Origin: Oligella urethralis DSM 7531
GTDB lineage: Bacteria > Pseudomonadota > Gammaproteobacteria > Burkholderiales > Burkholderiaceae_B
Direction: 5' to 3'
DNA length: 38,158 bases
Assembly: GCF_000372065.1 (NCBI RefSeq)
Contig: NZ_AQVB01000018.1
Span: 1-38,158, forward strand
Shown here: in pieces, positions 17,264 to 26,553 of the stretch
Numbering within the stretch: position 1 is the stretch's first letter
Layout of the letters: the number at the start of each line of letters is the position of its first letter
The notes under the pieces: generated by a model
Told to the model about the DNA's origin: nothing
The model's database searches: none
What the model saw: the letters and a program-made list of their open reading frames with translations, nothing else
Position numbers and translations under genes: made by a program

Positions 17264-18136
17264 TTAGTTACTTAAGGCTTGGATACGCACTGCTAATGGC
17301 GGGTGCGTGGCAAATAAATTTGCCATTTTGGCATGATTGGAAATGCCTAAGGCCTGAATGTTTTTGGGTAATTCACCTTCTTGCATTTGCTGCAAGCGCT
17401 GTAAGGCCTTGATCATGGAACGTGGTGTGCCCATCAATTGAGCTGCCCCCGCATCTGCTCTGAATTCACGTTGACGTGAGAACCAGGCCACGATAATTGA
17501 GGCCAATAGACCAAACACAAGCTCTAAAACAATCACGGTAATAAAATAACCGGGGCCTGTGCCTTCACGGTCATTCTTAAAGACTGCACGGTCGATAAAG
17601 AAGCCCACCACTCGCGCTAAGAAGATGACGAAGGTATTTACCACCCCTTGAATCAGGGTCATGGTCACCATATCGCCATTTGCCACGTGCGCAATCTCAT
17701 GGCCTAGTACAGCGGCGACCTCTTCCTCATCCATGCTTTGTAATAAACCAGTGGACACGGCAACCAGGGCATCGTTTTTAAAAGCACCGGTGGCAAAAGC
17801 ATTGGGTGCGCCCTCATAAATCGCCACTTCTGGCATACCGATACCAGCACGTTGGGCGAATTGTGCTACGGTTTCCACCAACCAGGCCTCTTGGCGATTC
17901 GCTGGCTGTTGTGGATTGATGACCCGTGCCCGCGTGCTCATTTTAGCCATGGGCTTACTCAGCAGTAGAGAAATAATCGAGCCAGTAAAACCGACAATCA
18001 AGGCAAATATGAGTAGGGCAGTGTAATCAATCCCCTGCTCAGACATCCAACGGTTTAAACCGAAGAGGCTAGTCGTAATTGACAGCACTAAAATAATTGC
18101 CAAGTTTGTTGCAAGAAATAAAACGATTCGCATCAT
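17264..18136 (-). CDS. htpX: HtpX membrane-bound zinc metalloprotease (M48B)
   Basis: The 290-residue length equals the family norm. The zinc-binding H-E-I-A-H is at 146-150, with the third ligand Glu in the F-R-A-D-A-G-A region. Two N-terminal membrane segments (about 3-24 and 40-60) and two more (about 158-178 and 193-215) match HtpX topology, with the active site on the cytoplasmic face. HtpX degrades misfolded inner-membrane proteins alongside FtsH. The frame could begin at either of two adjacent ATG codons (18136 or 18133). The gene is single, divergent from the transporter gene at 18266 across a 129-base gap, and ends in a strong terminator shared with polA's tail. Confidence 0.96.
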   Translation of the reverse strand: MMRIVLFLATNLAIILVLSITTSLFGLNRWMSEQGIDYTALLIFALIVGFTGSIISLLLSKPMAKMSTRARVINPQQPANRQEAWLVETVAQFAQRAGIGMPEVAIYEGAPNAFATGAFKNDALVAVSTGLLQSMDEEEVAAVLGHEIAHVANGDMVTMTLIQGVVNTFVIFLARVVGFFIDRAVFKNDREGTGPGYFITVIVLELVFGLLASIIVAWFSRQREFRADAGAAQLMGTPRSMIKALQRLQQMQEGELPKNIQALGISNHAKMANLFATHPPLAVRIQALSN

Positions 18137-18265
18137 AGGATTTTCACTTTTAATAGGTAGGAAAAGGGATAAAATTAATAGTAAATTTTAGGTGCATACG
18201 CTTCACAATGGCAAGCACCAAATGTTATCTAAATGTCAGCTTTTAGCTATTGCTAAGGATTTTCT

Positions 18266-19147
18266 ATGCATTCCTTTTGGATGTTATTAGCATCGTTGAT
18301 GTTTGCTTGTATGGGGGCGGCGGTTAAGTTTCTCGGTGGTTTGCAGGTGCCCTTAGCGCTGACAATTGTGGCCCGCGGTCTGCCCTCCGTGATCTTGATA
18401 TTTGTATGGGCAGTGGTTACCAAGCATTCGCTAAAGCCGCTTAGCTATAGATTACACTTTTTGCGTAATCTATTTGGCGTGACGGCCTTAAGCTTGGTGT
18501 TTTACTGCTATACGGTGCTACCACTAGCAACAGCGACCACCTTAAACTACTCTTCTTCTATATTTATAGGCTTATGGGTCTTTATCAAGGGGGTTGAGGG
18601 AAAAAGGGATTGGTTTCGCTTGTTTACCTGTCTGCTGGGCTTTGCCGGTGTGCTTTTGGTATTGAGACCGAGTTTTTCTGAGGACCAGTTAATTGCGATT
18701 GTGATGGGTTTGGGCTCAGCGGTATGTGCAGCGGTGGCAATGATGCAACTGCGTTCATTAGGGCAATTGGGTGAATCGACTTGGTTGACCGTCTTTTATT
18801 TTGCGGTGGTGGTGACAACCGTTGGTTTAGTCTCGCTTGATCGTAATGATCTGCAAGGGCTCTCAGCACAGGCATGGGCCGCTTTGCTGGTGGTGGGCTT
18901 AAGCGGCTTGGTGGGGCAGCTTTGTATTACTAAGGCTTATGGTTCAGGTTCACCGATTTTATCAGCGGTGCTGCAGTATATGACCATTGTTTTTGCTGTC
19001 TTTTTAGGGGTGCTGTTTTGGGAGGATGTGCCGGACCTGTGGGTTTGGCTCGGTATTTTAGGTGTGATTGGCGCCGGTGCTTTGTCAGCATGGGCTACCA
19101 TGCTTAACGTTCGTAAAGCGAGTGCCTCGCAAGCATTGAGAGAGTAA
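18266..19147 (+). CDS. EamA/DMT-superfamily inner-membrane transporter
   Basis: The protein is 293 residues with about ten hydrophobic segments arranged as two five-helix repeats, the EamA (drug/metabolite transporter) pattern. The first repeat starts F-W-M-L-L-A-S-L-M-F-A-C-M-G-A-A-V-K-F and has the R-N-L-F-G segment before its third helix. The second repeat begins near residue 145. Such carriers export or import small metabolites; the substrate cannot be read from the sequence. TAAGGAT lies upstream of the ATG as a moderate ribosome-binding site. It stands alone between divergent htpX and the sulfurtransferase gene, which follows 97 bases later on the same strand with its own strong ribosome-binding site. 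Confidence 0.85.
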   Translation: MHSFWMLLASLMFACMGAAVKFLGGLQVPLALTIVARGLPSVILIFVWAVVTKHSLKPLSYRLHFLRNLFGVTALSLVFYCYTVLPLATATTLNYSSSIFIGLWVFIKGVEGKRDWFRLFTCLLGFAGVLLVLRPSFSEDQLIAIVMGLGSAVCAAVAMMQLRSLGQLGESTWLTVFYFAVVVTTVGLVSLDRNDLQGLSAQAWAALLVVGLSGLVGQLCITKAYGSGSPILSAVLQYMTIVFAVFLGVLFWEDVPDLWVWLGILGVIGAGALSAWATMLNVRKASASQALRE

Positions 19148-19244
19148 TTCTTAAGGAGACGCATTGTTTTAGCGTGTTTTGGAATAATCTTGTCTATACT
19201 AAAGCAATAATGATAAGAGCAATCCATTTTTAAAGGAGACCACC

Positions 19245-20105
19245 ATGAACCCCTTGATTTCAGCCGCTGATTTAAAGACCTTGTTAGACAGCAAAAGTGA
19301 TGCCAGCAAAGTGCATCTGATTGATGTACGCCACAGTTTACAGGATCCTCAGTGGGGGCGTCGTGCCTATGTAGAAGGGCATTTACCGGGCGCCGTGTTT
19401 TTTGATGTGGATAGGGATTTATCCGCAAGTCCTAATGGCACCAATGGTCGTCATCCCTTACCCGAGCGCGCCGAGTTTGCGGCCTTATTAGCAAGTCGTG
19501 GTATGCAATCCAGTGATCACTATGTTGTTTATGATGGCAGTAATGGTATTTTTGCTGCGCGTCTGTGGTGGATGTTGCGTTGGGTTGGTTGTGCTCATGT
19601 GCAGGTGTTAAATGGCGATATGGCTGCTTGGCAGGCGGTCGGCGGGCAGTTGGAGCAGGGCGCAGTGGCGTATGCGGCGGCCGTTGAATGGCAAGACGCA
19701 CCGCGTTTGGTCGGTGGTCGGGTCAATGCGGATGAGGTGGAGGTTAATATTCGCCTCAAGGACTTTTTAGTGGTAGATGCGCGTGCAGCAGCACGCTTTA
19801 GCGGCGAAGATGGGCAGATGGATGCCGTGGCAGGGCATATCCCCGGTGCAGTGAATCGGCCTTTTAGCGAGAATTTGGAGGCAAACGGTCAGTTTAAGTC
19901 AGCTGAGGTGTTGCGCCAGGAGTTTAGTCAGTTATTGGGTGTCCGTCCGCCCAGTGAGGTAGTGGCTCAATGTGGCTCTGGTATCAGTGCTTGTCATAAT
20001 TTACTGGCAATGGAGGTAGCGGGTCTCAAGGGGGCTAAGCTATATCCTGGTTCTTGGAGTGAGTGGATTAGCGATCCGAAGCGGCCGGTAGCAACCGGTC
20101 ATTAG
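19245..20105 (+). CDS. sseA: 3-mercaptopyruvate/thiosulfate sulfurtransferase (rhodanese, two domains)
   Basis: The 286-residue protein has two rhodanese domains: an inactive N-terminal one (about 1-140, with V-H-L-I-D-V-R and G-H-L-P-G-A) and a catalytic C-terminal one (about 160-286, with D-A-R-A-A-A-R-F and G-H-I-P-G-A). The active loop is C-G-S-G-I-S-A-C with Cys243. The C-G-S-G-(V/I)-(T/S)-A form is typical of mercaptopyruvate sulfurtransferases, whereas classical thiosulfate rhodaneses have a charged C-R-x-G-x-x type loop. It transfers sulfur to cyanide, thioredoxin or other thiols, probably in the cytoplasm since no signal peptide is seen. AAAGGAG sits correctly before the ATG. A long hairpin lies immediately downstream. 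Confidence 0.88.
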   Translation: MNPLISAADLKTLLDSKSDASKVHLIDVRHSLQDPQWGRRAYVEGHLPGAVFFDVDRDLSASPNGTNGRHPLPERAEFAALLASRGMQSSDHYVVYDGSNGIFAARLWWMLRWVGCAHVQVLNGDMAAWQAVGGQLEQGAVAYAAAVEWQDAPRLVGGRVNADEVEVNIRLKDFLVVDARAAARFSGEDGQMDAVAGHIPGAVNRPFSENLEANGQFKSAEVLRQEFSQLLGVRPPSEVVAQCGSGISACHNLLAMEVAGLKGAKLYPGSWSEWISDPKRPVATGH

Positions 20106-20111
20106 CATAGC

Positions 20112-20166
20112 AGTCACTAGCATAACTAAGCCCATGCGGATAAATTGCATGGGCTTAGCAGTGACT
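20112..20166. terminator. Two-tier hairpin, bidirectional terminator candidate
   Basis: CTAAGCCCATGC (20126-20137) pairs perfectly with GCATGGGCTTAG (20147-20158). Around it AGTCACT (20112-20118) pairs with AGTGACT (20160-20166). It sits between the converging sulfurtransferase and Rieske oxygenase genes and touches the latter's stop codon. No long T-run is present on either side. Confidence 0.65.
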
Positions 20167-21317
20167 TATTTTATCTGCATCATGCCTTTATACCACTGAT
20201 GGAAGTGGAGCATACCATCTTCCATCGGTGATTGATAGGGACCTGATTCCTGCACCCCGCGCTCCATCAGCGCTAGACGACCGGCATCCATGCGCTCAGC
20301 GATCTCATCATCTTCAATGGCGGTTTCCATATAAGCGGCTTTTTGTGCTTCAATAAAATCGCGTTCGAAGGCACGGATTTCTTCAGGATAGTAAAACTCC
20401 ACCAGATTAAGCGTTTTTTGTGGACTCACCGGGTAGAGTGTTGACAGTACTAAAACGTGTGGATATAACTCAATCATTTGCGTGGGGAAGTAGGTGACCC
20501 AAATCGCACCGAAATCGGGGGCGGTGCCACCACGGAACGCTAATAACTCATCATGCCAACGCTGGTAGGCGGCCGAACCTGGATTAGCTAGGGCTTGGTG
20601 TACCCCGACTCGTTGCGAACTGAAAAACTCACCATAGTCCCAACGCAAGTCGGAACAGGTGACAAACTGACCTAAACCTGGATGAAAGGGCTCCACATGG
20701 TAATCTTCTAGATACACCTCAATGAAGGTTTTCCAGTTGTAGTTACATTCGTGGACTTCCATATGGTCGAATTGATAGTCGGAGAAGTCAAACTCCTCTA
20801 GGCTAAGTAGTGCCGCCATATCGGCGCCGGGGTCACGCGGTCCCTCATAAAGCATGCCATTGACATTTTTAAATTCAAAGCGACTTAAGTTTTTACAGCT
20901 GGGTTGCTCATTAAAGTGTGGTGCGCCCAGTAACTGGCCCGATTTGTCGTAGGTCCAGCGGTGTAGTGGACAGACAATATTGCCGCCAGTTGCTTTCAAA
21001 TTACCGCGATTGTTGGTGGGATCCGTGACATTACCCGCCTGACCACCTAGCATAATGGCTTGTCGATGACGACAGACATTCGATAATAACTCTAGACGGT
21101 CGCCATTACGAAGTAGGATGCGTCCAGCATTATCTTGAGCTAAAGCGAACCAGTCACCATTTTCGGGCACATAGGATTCGTTAGCAATATAAATAGCACT
21201 ATTTTTAAAGATAAGCTCTTGCTCTTTGGCAAACACCTCATCATCAAAATAGTAATTAACAGGAATATCGGCTTCGGCAATGAGCTGTTGAGAAGCTTGT
21301 CGGATTTTATCGTTCAT
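20166..21317 (-). CDS. Rieske non-heme iron oxygenase, alpha-subunit type
   Basis: The protein is 383 residues. The Rieske [2Fe-2S] centre is C-R-H (Cys82, His84) plus C-P-L-H (Cys116, His119). The spacing between His84 and Cys116 is 31 residues, longer than the 15-17 usual in ring-hydroxylating oxygenases; the extra loop holds G-N-V-T-D-P-T-N-N-R. The C-terminal catalytic domain has N-W-K-T-F-I-E followed by E-D-Y-H-V-E-P-F-H, giving the mononuclear iron histidines H207 and H212. Related proteins hydroxylate aromatics or demethylate quaternary amines using a separate reductase, but no reductase gene lies nearby and the substrate is unknown. It is divergent from xseB. A close neighbour of xseB-ispA-dxs in other Alcaligenaceae is often such an oxygenase (from memory). 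Confidence 0.87.
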   Translation of the reverse strand: MNDKIRQASQQLIAEADIPVNYYFDDEVFAKEQELIFKNSAIYIANESYVPENGDWFALAQDNAGRILLRNGDRLELLSNVCRHRQAIMLGGQAGNVTDPTNNRGNLKATGGNIVCPLHRWTYDKSGQLLGAPHFNEQPSCKNLSRFEFKNVNGMLYEGPRDPGADMAALLSLEEFDFSDYQFDHMEVHECNYNWKTFIEVYLEDYHVEPFHPGLGQFVTCSDLRWDYGEFFSSQRVGVHQALANPGSAAYQRWHDELLAFRGGTAPDFGAIWVTYFPTQMIELYPHVLVLSTLYPVSPQKTLNLVEFYYPEEIRAFERDFIEAQKAAYMETAIEDDEIAERMDAGRLALMERGVQESGPYQSPMEDGMLHFHQWYKGMMQIK

Positions 21318-21473
21318 CAGAACCCCCCGAATGATAAGAAGAAAATTAAGAAGACCGACTCACCAAGGGTCATGAGTCGATAAATTGCTGTGTTTGAAAA
21401 GCAAAAATAAGACCAAAAATTATAAGGTTTTTTAATCATCTAAGCCATTGTTCATTGCTAATTTTGAAAATTA

Positions 21474-21502
21474 GCGACAAAAAGCACGGATTTTCGTACA
21501 AT
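21474..21502 (+). promoter_or_regulatory. Candidate sigma70 promoter of xseB-ispA-dxs-folE2
   Basis: GCGACA (21474-21479, four of six matches to the -35 consensus), a 17-base spacer and TACAAT (21497-21502, five of six) lie 30 bases before the xseB start. Confidence 0.45.
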
Positions 21503-21532
21503 GTTGGATTAGTGAAATTTTAGGAGGCTGAG

Positions 21533-21802
21533 GTGTCTGAGGACAAATCAGTTTTGCACGTTGAGCAGCAGGAATTGCCCGAGCAATTTGAAGTGGCGAT
21601 GAAGGAATTACAGGCCATTGTTCAATCGATGGAGAATCAAGTTTTGTCGCTAGATGAGGCGCTCAAAGCCTATGAGCGCGGTATGTTACTAAGTCGTATT
21701 TGTCAGCAGAAGCTGGATGATGCGCAGCTGCAGGTTCAGGTATTGCAGGACAATTTGCTGAGACCTTTAGCACAAGCTGAGCAAGACGGTGAGGATGAGT
21801 AA
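21533..21802 (+). CDS. xseB: Exodeoxyribonuclease VII small subunit
   Basis: The 89-residue protein has the XseB helical hairpin: F-E-V-A-M-K-E-L-Q-A-I-V ... M-E-N-Q-V-L-S-L-D-E-A-L-K-A-Y-E-R-G-M-L-L. Several copies bind one XseA subunit to form exonuclease VII, which degrades single-stranded DNA. The chosen start is a GTG, because AGGAGG lies five bases upstream at 21522-21527. Its stop codon is directly followed by the ispA ATG, so the two are translationally linked. xseA is not in the window; the split arrangement is normal. Confidence 0.94.
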   Translation: MSEDKSVLHVEQQELPEQFEVAMKELQAIVQSMENQVLSLDEALKAYERGMLLSRICQQKLDDAQLQVQVLQDNLLRPLAQAEQDGEDE

Positions 21803-22720
21803 ATGAGTCAGGAGTTATCCTTTGACCATTGGTTAAGTGCGTATGTAGTACCGACGATGGAGTCCTCCTTGGAGCAGGCTTTGAAGGTAGCGGATGAGAG
21901 TCCTTATCTGGTCGGCTTGCACGAGGCGATGCGTTACGCTGCGCTCGCCGGCGGTAAGCGTATTCGTGCGGCTTTAGTGTTGGCGGCCGGTGAGGTAGCG
22001 CATCCTAGTGAGCAGGTTGAGCAGTCGAAAAAGGCCTTAATCGCAGCGGCTACAGCGGTAGAGTTAATTCATGCCTATTCGCTAGTGCATGATGATATGC
22101 CCTGTATGGATGATGATGAGTTACGCCGCGGTAAGCCCACCGTCCACGTTAAATACGGTGAGGCGAATGCCTTATTAGTGGGTGATGCGCTACAAAGTCT
22201 TGCTTTTGAAGTGATTGCTACCATGCCAGTGGCGCCAGCCCTAGTGATTAAGGCGATGCAGCAGTTAGCCATCGCTTCCGGTAGTCGTGGTATGGTGGGT
22301 GGTCAGTATATGGATCTGGCTTCCGTCGATCAGCAGATTGGCAAAGCCCGCCTTAAGTTAATGCATCAACTTAAGACTGGCGCCTTGATTCAAGCGAGTG
22401 TGCTCTTGGGTTCAATTACCGTAGCGACCAATTACGAGGATCATTCTGCGCTTAAAGGCTATGCCGAGAAGTTGGGTTTAGCGTATCAGGTGGTGGATGA
22501 TATTTTAGATGCGACGGCTGACACCAGTGTATTGGGTAAGACAGCTGGCAAGGATGAGCAGGATAATAAGCCCACCTATGTCAGCATGCTAGGTTTGTCA
22601 GAGGCCAAGGACTATGCCGCAGCCCTACATCATGAAGCGTTGGAGGCGATCCGTCCATTGGGATCACGTGCTGAGCGATTAAGAGCTTTAGCGGATTTGA
22701 TTATTCACCGTCAAAGCTAG
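21803..22720 (+). CDS. ispA: Farnesyl diphosphate synthase (short-chain polyprenyl synthase)
   Basis: The protein has 305 residues. The first Asp-rich motif is D-D-M-P-C-M-D (97-103), followed by E-L-R-R-G-K-P-T; the second is D-D-I-L-D (232-236). The two residues between the Asp pairs (P-C) fit type II bacterial farnesyl diphosphate synthases. It condenses isopentenyl diphosphate with dimethylallyl and geranyl diphosphates to give the C15 precursor of ubiquinone side chains and undecaprenyl phosphate. It starts right after the xseB stop and eight bases before dxs, so substrate supply (dxs) and use (ispA) are coexpressed. Confidence 0.95.
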   Translation: MSQELSFDHWLSAYVVPTMESSLEQALKVADESPYLVGLHEAMRYAALAGGKRIRAALVLAAGEVAHPSEQVEQSKKALIAAATAVELIHAYSLVHDDMPCMDDDELRRGKPTVHVKYGEANALLVGDALQSLAFEVIATMPVAPALVIKAMQQLAIASGSRGMVGGQYMDLASVDQQIGKARLKLMHQLKTGALIQASVLLGSITVATNYEDHSALKGYAEKLGLAYQVVDDILDATADTSVLGKTAGKDEQDNKPTYVSMLGLSEAKDYAAALHHEALEAIRPLGSRAERLRALADLIIHRQS

Positions 22721-22728
22721 GGATTGTT

Positions 22729-24615
22729 ATGAATAAGTTCTTAAGCAAAATTGAGTCCCCGGATGATTTAAGAAGGCTTAATCGCTGTCAATTACCTGAG
22801 CTGGCGCAGGAGTTGCGTCAGTATATCTTAGAGTCGGTCGCGAATACCGGCGGTCATCTTTCATCCAATTTAGGCACGGTGGAGTTGACCATTGCCTTAC
22901 ACTATCTTTTTAACACGCCCGACGATCGTTTGATTTGGGATGTAGGTCATCAGGCTTATGCGCATAAGGTCTTAACCGGGCGTCGTGATGAATTGCCTTT
23001 TATTCGACAGCAACATCACATTTCTGGTTTTCCTAAGCGTTCTGAATCAGTGTATGATGCCTTTGGTACGGCACATTCCTCGACCTCAATTTCGGCGGCC
23101 CTGGGCATGGCAGTGGCAGCGCGTAATCAGGGTCTGACTAAGCGACAGCATATTGCCGTGATTGGTGATGGTGCAATGACCGCTGGCATGGTGTTTGAAG
23201 CCATGAATAATGCCGGTGATACGCGTGACATTAATTTGCTGGTGGTGCTAAATGATAACGATATGTCCATTTCGCCACCGGTGGGTGCGCTAAATAAGTA
23301 TTTCAGTCGTTTGATTTCTAGTGGCTTGCCATTTTATAAAGAGGCAAGTGATATGAGCAAAGTGGTGCTTAAGCAGTTGCCTGAGCCGATGGCGGAGTTT
23401 GCTCGTCGCTTTAAGGGGCATGTCAAGGATCAGGCCAAAAGCTTCATGGGGGCCAATACCTTATTTGAGGAGTTTGGTTTTAATTATATCGGTCCGATTG
23501 ATGGGCATGATCTAGGGGCTTTATTGCCAGTATTGGATAATGTCAGACGTTTAGGCGGCTTGCAGTTTGTGCATGTGATTACCAAAAAAGGGCAGGGTTA
23601 CGGACTAGCAGAGCAGGATCCTGTGCTTTATCACGGTCCTGGTAAATTTAATCCCTCCGAGGGGATCAAGACCTCAACTGCCCCTAGTAAACAGACCTTT
23701 ACCCAGGTCTTTGGTCAGTGGCTCTGTGATATGGCGGCGAGCGACCAGAGGCTCATCGGCATTACGCCAGCGATGCGGGAGGGCAGTGGTTTAGTCGAAT
23801 TCGAAAAGCGTTTTCCCGAGCGTTATTTTGATGTGGGCATTGCTGAGCAGCACGCCGTCACTTTTGCCGCTGGTTTAGCCTGTGAGGGCTTAAAGCCAGT
23901 GGTGGCGATTTATTCTACCTTTTTACAAAGAGCCTATGATCAGTTAATTCATGATGTGGCTTTGCAAAATCTAGACGTCACCTTTGCCTTAGATCGTGCT
24001 GGTATCGTCGGTGCCGATGGTGCTACGCATGCGGGAAATTATGATATTGCTTACTTGCGTTGTATTCCTAATATGGTGATTGCGACGCCTTCAGATGAGG
24101 CAGAGTGTCGACTTTTATTAAGTAGCTGTTATCAATACGATGGGCCAGCCTCTGTGCGTTATCCGCGGGGAGCAGGGATTGGTGCGGAGACGACGAGTGA
24201 GTTGCAGTGCGTCGCACTTGCTAAGGCGGTGACGCGACGCCAAGGGTCAAGGATTGCGCTGCTCGCCTTTGGTCCGTTATTGCATGAGGCGCAGCAAGTT
24301 GCTGCCAAGCATGACCTTAGCTTGATTGATATGCGCTTTGTTAAGCCACTGGATGAGGAGTTACTGCTTGCCTTAGCTGACTCGCATCAAGCCTTTGTCA
24401 CACTAGAAGAAGGGGCTTTGATGGGGGGTGCTGGTAGCGCGGTGATAGAACTCCTTAATCAGCATGATATAAATTTACCGGTCTTGCAATTAGGCTATCC
24501 GGACCTATTTATCGATCATGGTGAGCAAAACGCCTTGCGTGCGGACTTGCAGTTAGATGCCAAGGGCATTGAACAGTCGGTAGAACAGCGCTTTGCTGAG
24601 CTTTTAAAGCCTTAG
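22729..24615 (+). CDS. dxs: 1-deoxy-D-xylulose-5-phosphate synthase
   Basis: The 628-residue length is typical. It makes DXP from pyruvate and glyceraldehyde 3-phosphate with thiamine diphosphate, the first step of the non-mevalonate pathway. Visible features are V-G-H-Q-A-Y-A-H-K (substrate/cofactor His), the ThDP motif beginning G-D-G-A-M-T-A-G near 146, [12 protein letters not shown] with the catalytic Glu, and [10 protein letters not shown] in the pyrimidine-domain loop. AGGGA lies upstream of the ATG. Confidence 0.97.
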   Translation: MNKFLSKIESPDDLRRLNRCQLPELAQELRQYILESVANTGGHLSSNLGTVELTIALHYLFNTPDDRLIWDVGHQAYAHKVLTGRRDELPFIRQQHHISGFPKRSESVYDAFGTAHSSTSISAALGMAVAARNQGLTKRQHIAVIGDGAMTAGMVFEAMNNAGDTRDINLLVVLNDNDMSISPPVGALNKYFSRLISSGLPFYKEASDMSKVVLKQLPEPMAEFARRFKGHVKDQAKSFMGANTLFEEFGFNYIGPIDGHDLGALLPVLDNVRRLGGLQFVHVITKKGQGYGLAEQDPVLYHGPGKFNPSEGIKTSTAPSKQTFTQVFGQWLCDMAASDQRLIGITPAMREGSGLVEFEKRFPERYFDVGIAEQHAVTFAAGLACEGLKPVVAIYSTFLQRAYDQLIHDVALQNLDVTFALDRAGIVGADGATHAGNYDIAYLRCIPNMVIATPSDEAECRLLLSSCYQYDGPASVRYPRGAGIGAETTSELQCVALAKAVTRRQGSRIALLAFGPLLHEAQQVAAKHDLSLIDMRFVKPLDEELLLALADSHQAFVTLEEGALMGGAGSAVIELLNQHDINLPVLQLGYPDLFIDHGEQNALRADLQLDAKGIEQSVEQRFAELLKP

Positions 24616-24656
24616 TGTCAGCACATAGCTGCTTAGCTTTTATTTGTAGGAATTAA

Positions 24657-25472
24657 ATGAAATTAACTGATTCAACAGCTGCTGTGATGCCCGATGTGCA
24701 GGGCAGCACGGATTTGCGACATATCCAGATTGATCGTGTGGGTGTGCGCAAAGTAAAGCATCCATTGACAATAAAAAATGGCCAAGGGGATGTTTTGGCT
24801 ACGGTGGGTATGTGGGAAACAACGGTGTTATTGCCGGCCACGGAAAAGGGCACTCATATGTCGCGTTTTATGGGCTTGATTGATGAGTACCATGCTCAGG
24901 GCATGGACGCGACATTGTTTAAGCAAATGGCGACTGCAATGTTACCCCTCTTAAATGCCGAGGAGGGTGAAATTCGCGTGACTTTCCCTTACTTTATTAC
25001 TAAAAAAGCACCAGTTAGTGGTGTGGCTAGCATGATGGATTATGAGGTCACGTGGACAGCTATCGCTACCACTGACGGGGTGCGCTTGATTACCGAGGTG
25101 GTGGTGCCAGTCATGAGCCTGTGTCCTTGCTCTAAAGCGATTTCCGACTATGGAGCGCATAATCAGCGTTCCCATGTGACGGTCCGCTTAGAAGCAGGTA
25201 GTGACTATGTATTAGATGACTTAATTCGCGCCATCGAAGAGCAGGGTTCGAGTCAGTTGTGGGCGTTACTAAAGCGTCCGGATGAAAAGTATGTGACGGA
25301 GTATTCCTACGATAATCCGAAATTCGTTGAGGATCTGATCCGCGATGTGGCCCTTCGTCTGCATCAATGGCCCGGCATGATCGCTTATCGTGTTGAGGTG
25401 GAAAATTTCGAATCCATTCATAATCATTCGGCCTATGCCATGCTTGAGGGCAGGGCTGAATCATGTCGCTAA
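24657..25472 (+). CDS. folE2: GTP cyclohydrolase IB (FolE2)
   Basis: The protein has 271 residues. It converts GTP to dihydroneopterin triphosphate, the first step of folate (and queuosine) synthesis. Type IB lacks homology to zinc-dependent FolE and can use several divalent metals. The signature S-L-C-P-C-S-K-A-I-S-D-Y-G-A-H-N-Q-R (154-171) includes the active-site Cys and His. It begins M-K-L-T-D-S with AGGA ten bases upstream and ends the xseB-ispA-dxs-folE2 run. No zinc-uptake-regulator site was evident upstream, and being inside the operon argues against zinc-starvation control, but that is inference. Confidence 0.93.
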   Translation: MKLTDSTAAVMPDVQGSTDLRHIQIDRVGVRKVKHPLTIKNGQGDVLATVGMWETTVLLPATEKGTHMSRFMGLIDEYHAQGMDATLFKQMATAMLPLLNAEEGEIRVTFPYFITKKAPVSGVASMMDYEVTWTAIATTDGVRLITEVVVPVMSLCPCSKAISDYGAHNQRSHVTVRLEAGSDYVLDDLIRAIEEQGSSQLWALLKRPDEKYVTEYSYDNPKFVEDLIRDVALRLHQWPGMIAYRVEVENFESIHNHSAYAMLEGRAESCR

Positions 25473-25556
25473 GGCTGTTGGCGGTGCTTAAGCATCGCTC
25501 AGTCGCTGAAAAAATACACAAAAGCCACAGATATCAAGCGGTTATCTCATAAGGGC

Positions 25557-25585
25557 TTGATATATAGCGATTAAATCTATATAAT
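25557..25585 (+). promoter_or_regulatory. Strong sigma70 promoter of the rpsF operon
   Basis: TTGATA (25557-25562), exactly 17 bases, then a perfect TATAAT (25580-25585). It lies in the 246-base gap between folE2 and rpsF and gives a leader of about 125 bases. Confidence 0.8.
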
Positions 25586-25607
25586 TATCGATTTCTTGCT
25601 CGATCTT

Positions 25608-25718
25608 TTAGTGAAGTGGTCACTAAGTTTTAAGATTAAAACCACCTCATCAGAGACGGGCTTTTTATGTAAAGCTTTTTGCATATAGGGGCTTTACTAA
25701 ATATCCATAGGAGTTAAT
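25608..25718 (+). promoter_or_regulatory. Structured rpsF leader, possible bS6:bS18 autoregulatory site
   Basis: A perfect 7-bp hairpin TTAGTGA/TCACTAA (25608-25614 with 25620-25626) opens a long leader with further pairing, such as AAAGC/GCTTT near 25670-25702. In many bacteria the bS6:bS18 complex binds the rpsF leader. I did not identify the known binding motif here, so regulation is inference. Confidence 0.3.
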
Positions 25719-26147
25719 ATGCGTCACTATGAAGTAGTGTTTATCGTGCACCCTGATCAGAGCGAGCAGGTGCCGGCCATGGTTGAGCGTTATCAAGCCA
25801 TGATTACTGAAAAGGGTGGTAAAATCCACCGTCTAGAGGACTGGGGTCGTCGTCAATTAGCTTACCCTATTCAGAAGTTAGTTAAAGCACACTATATTTG
25901 CATGAATATTGAGTGCGGTTTAGACGTGTTAGATGAGTTAGAGCATTCTTTCCGCTATAACGATGCGATTCTACGTAACCTCATCATCAAAACTGACAAG
26001 GCCATTACTGAGCCATCGATCATGATGAAGTCAGTTGAGCGTGATGAAGCTCGCAAATCCGCTGCTGCAGACGACAGCGCTGCTGCAGATGATGATGTTG
26101 AGCTCGAAGAAGTCGACGAAGACGAAGAGGAAGAAGCAGAGGAGTAA
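25719..26147 (+). CDS. rpsF: Ribosomal protein bS6 with long acidic tail
   Basis: The protein has 142 residues. Residues 1-100 are standard bS6 ([13 protein letters not shown] ... [12 protein letters not shown]), which sits on the 30S platform and pairs with bS18. The last 35 residues are almost wholly Asp, Glu, Ala and Ser, with a duplicated S-A-A-A-D-D unit followed by a Glu-rich end. E. coli bS6 has a shorter acidic tail that RimK extends with glutamates; here the acid run is genetically encoded. AGGAG precedes the ATG. First gene of rpsF-priB-rpsR-rplI. Confidence 0.97.
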   Translation: MRHYEVVFIVHPDQSEQVPAMVERYQAMITEKGGKIHRLEDWGRRQLAYPIQKLVKAHYICMNIECGLDVLDELEHSFRYNDAILRNLIIKTDKAITEPSIMMKSVERDEARKSAAADDSAAADDDVELEEVDEDEEEEAEE

Positions 26148-26190
26148 GCTCCTTTGTTTGTCGGTTTGCTATTAGCTACAAGCCGCTAGC

Positions 26191-26502
26191 ATGAATAGGG
26201 TTCAATTACGGCTTCTCCTGAGCGAGGTTCAACCATTGCGCTATACGCCAGCCGGTCTCAGTGTGTTAGATTTAGTATTGAGACACCAATCCGAAGTGAT
26301 AGAGGCAGCGCATCCAAGGCAGTTAGACTTTGAATTGGAAGCCAGAGCAATTGGCGAAGTCGCCGAGGCTTTAAGTAGACTTGAATTGGGTAGTTTTATA
26401 GAAGTTGAGGGCTTTTTAAATAGTACTCGCAAAGACTCCCGCAGATTAATACTGCATATTCAACGCTTTACAGTCGTAGCAAGCAATTCGATTATCGTAT
26501 AG
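26191..26502 (+). CDS. priB: Primosomal replication protein N (PriB)
   Basis: The 103-residue protein has a single-stranded-DNA-binding OB fold related to SSB: N-R-V-Q-L-R-L-L ... L-R-Y-T-P-A-G-L-S-V-L-D-L-V-L-R-H ... F-E-V/I-E-G-F-L near the end. PriB works with PriA and DnaT to reload DnaB at stalled forks. Placement between rpsF and rpsR is diagnostic for beta- and gammaproteobacterial priB. No clear Shine-Dalgarno sequence precedes the ATG, so translation may depend on coupling with upstream genes. Confidence 0.93.
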   Translation: MNRVQLRLLLSEVQPLRYTPAGLSVLDLVLRHQSEVIEAAHPRQLDFELEARAIGEVAEALSRLELGSFIEVEGFLNSTRKDSRRLILHIQRFTVVASNSIIV

Positions 26503-26553
26503 TTTTAAAGAATATCGGGATTAGTATCCCAACCATATTTATAGGTAATTAGC

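Noticed and set aside
19164-19200. TATACT as the sulfurtransferase promoter
   Set aside because: No -35 match at 16-18 bases upstream; the nearest TTGTTT is 25 bases away.
18937-19428. 163-codon minus-strand open frame across the transporter/sulfurtransferase junction
   Set aside because: It lies opposite two well-supported genes, with a composition typical of an antisense shadow.
25132-25521. 129-codon open frame antisense to folE2
   Set aside because: It is a shadow of the folE2 codons, resembles no known protein and has no ribosome-binding site.
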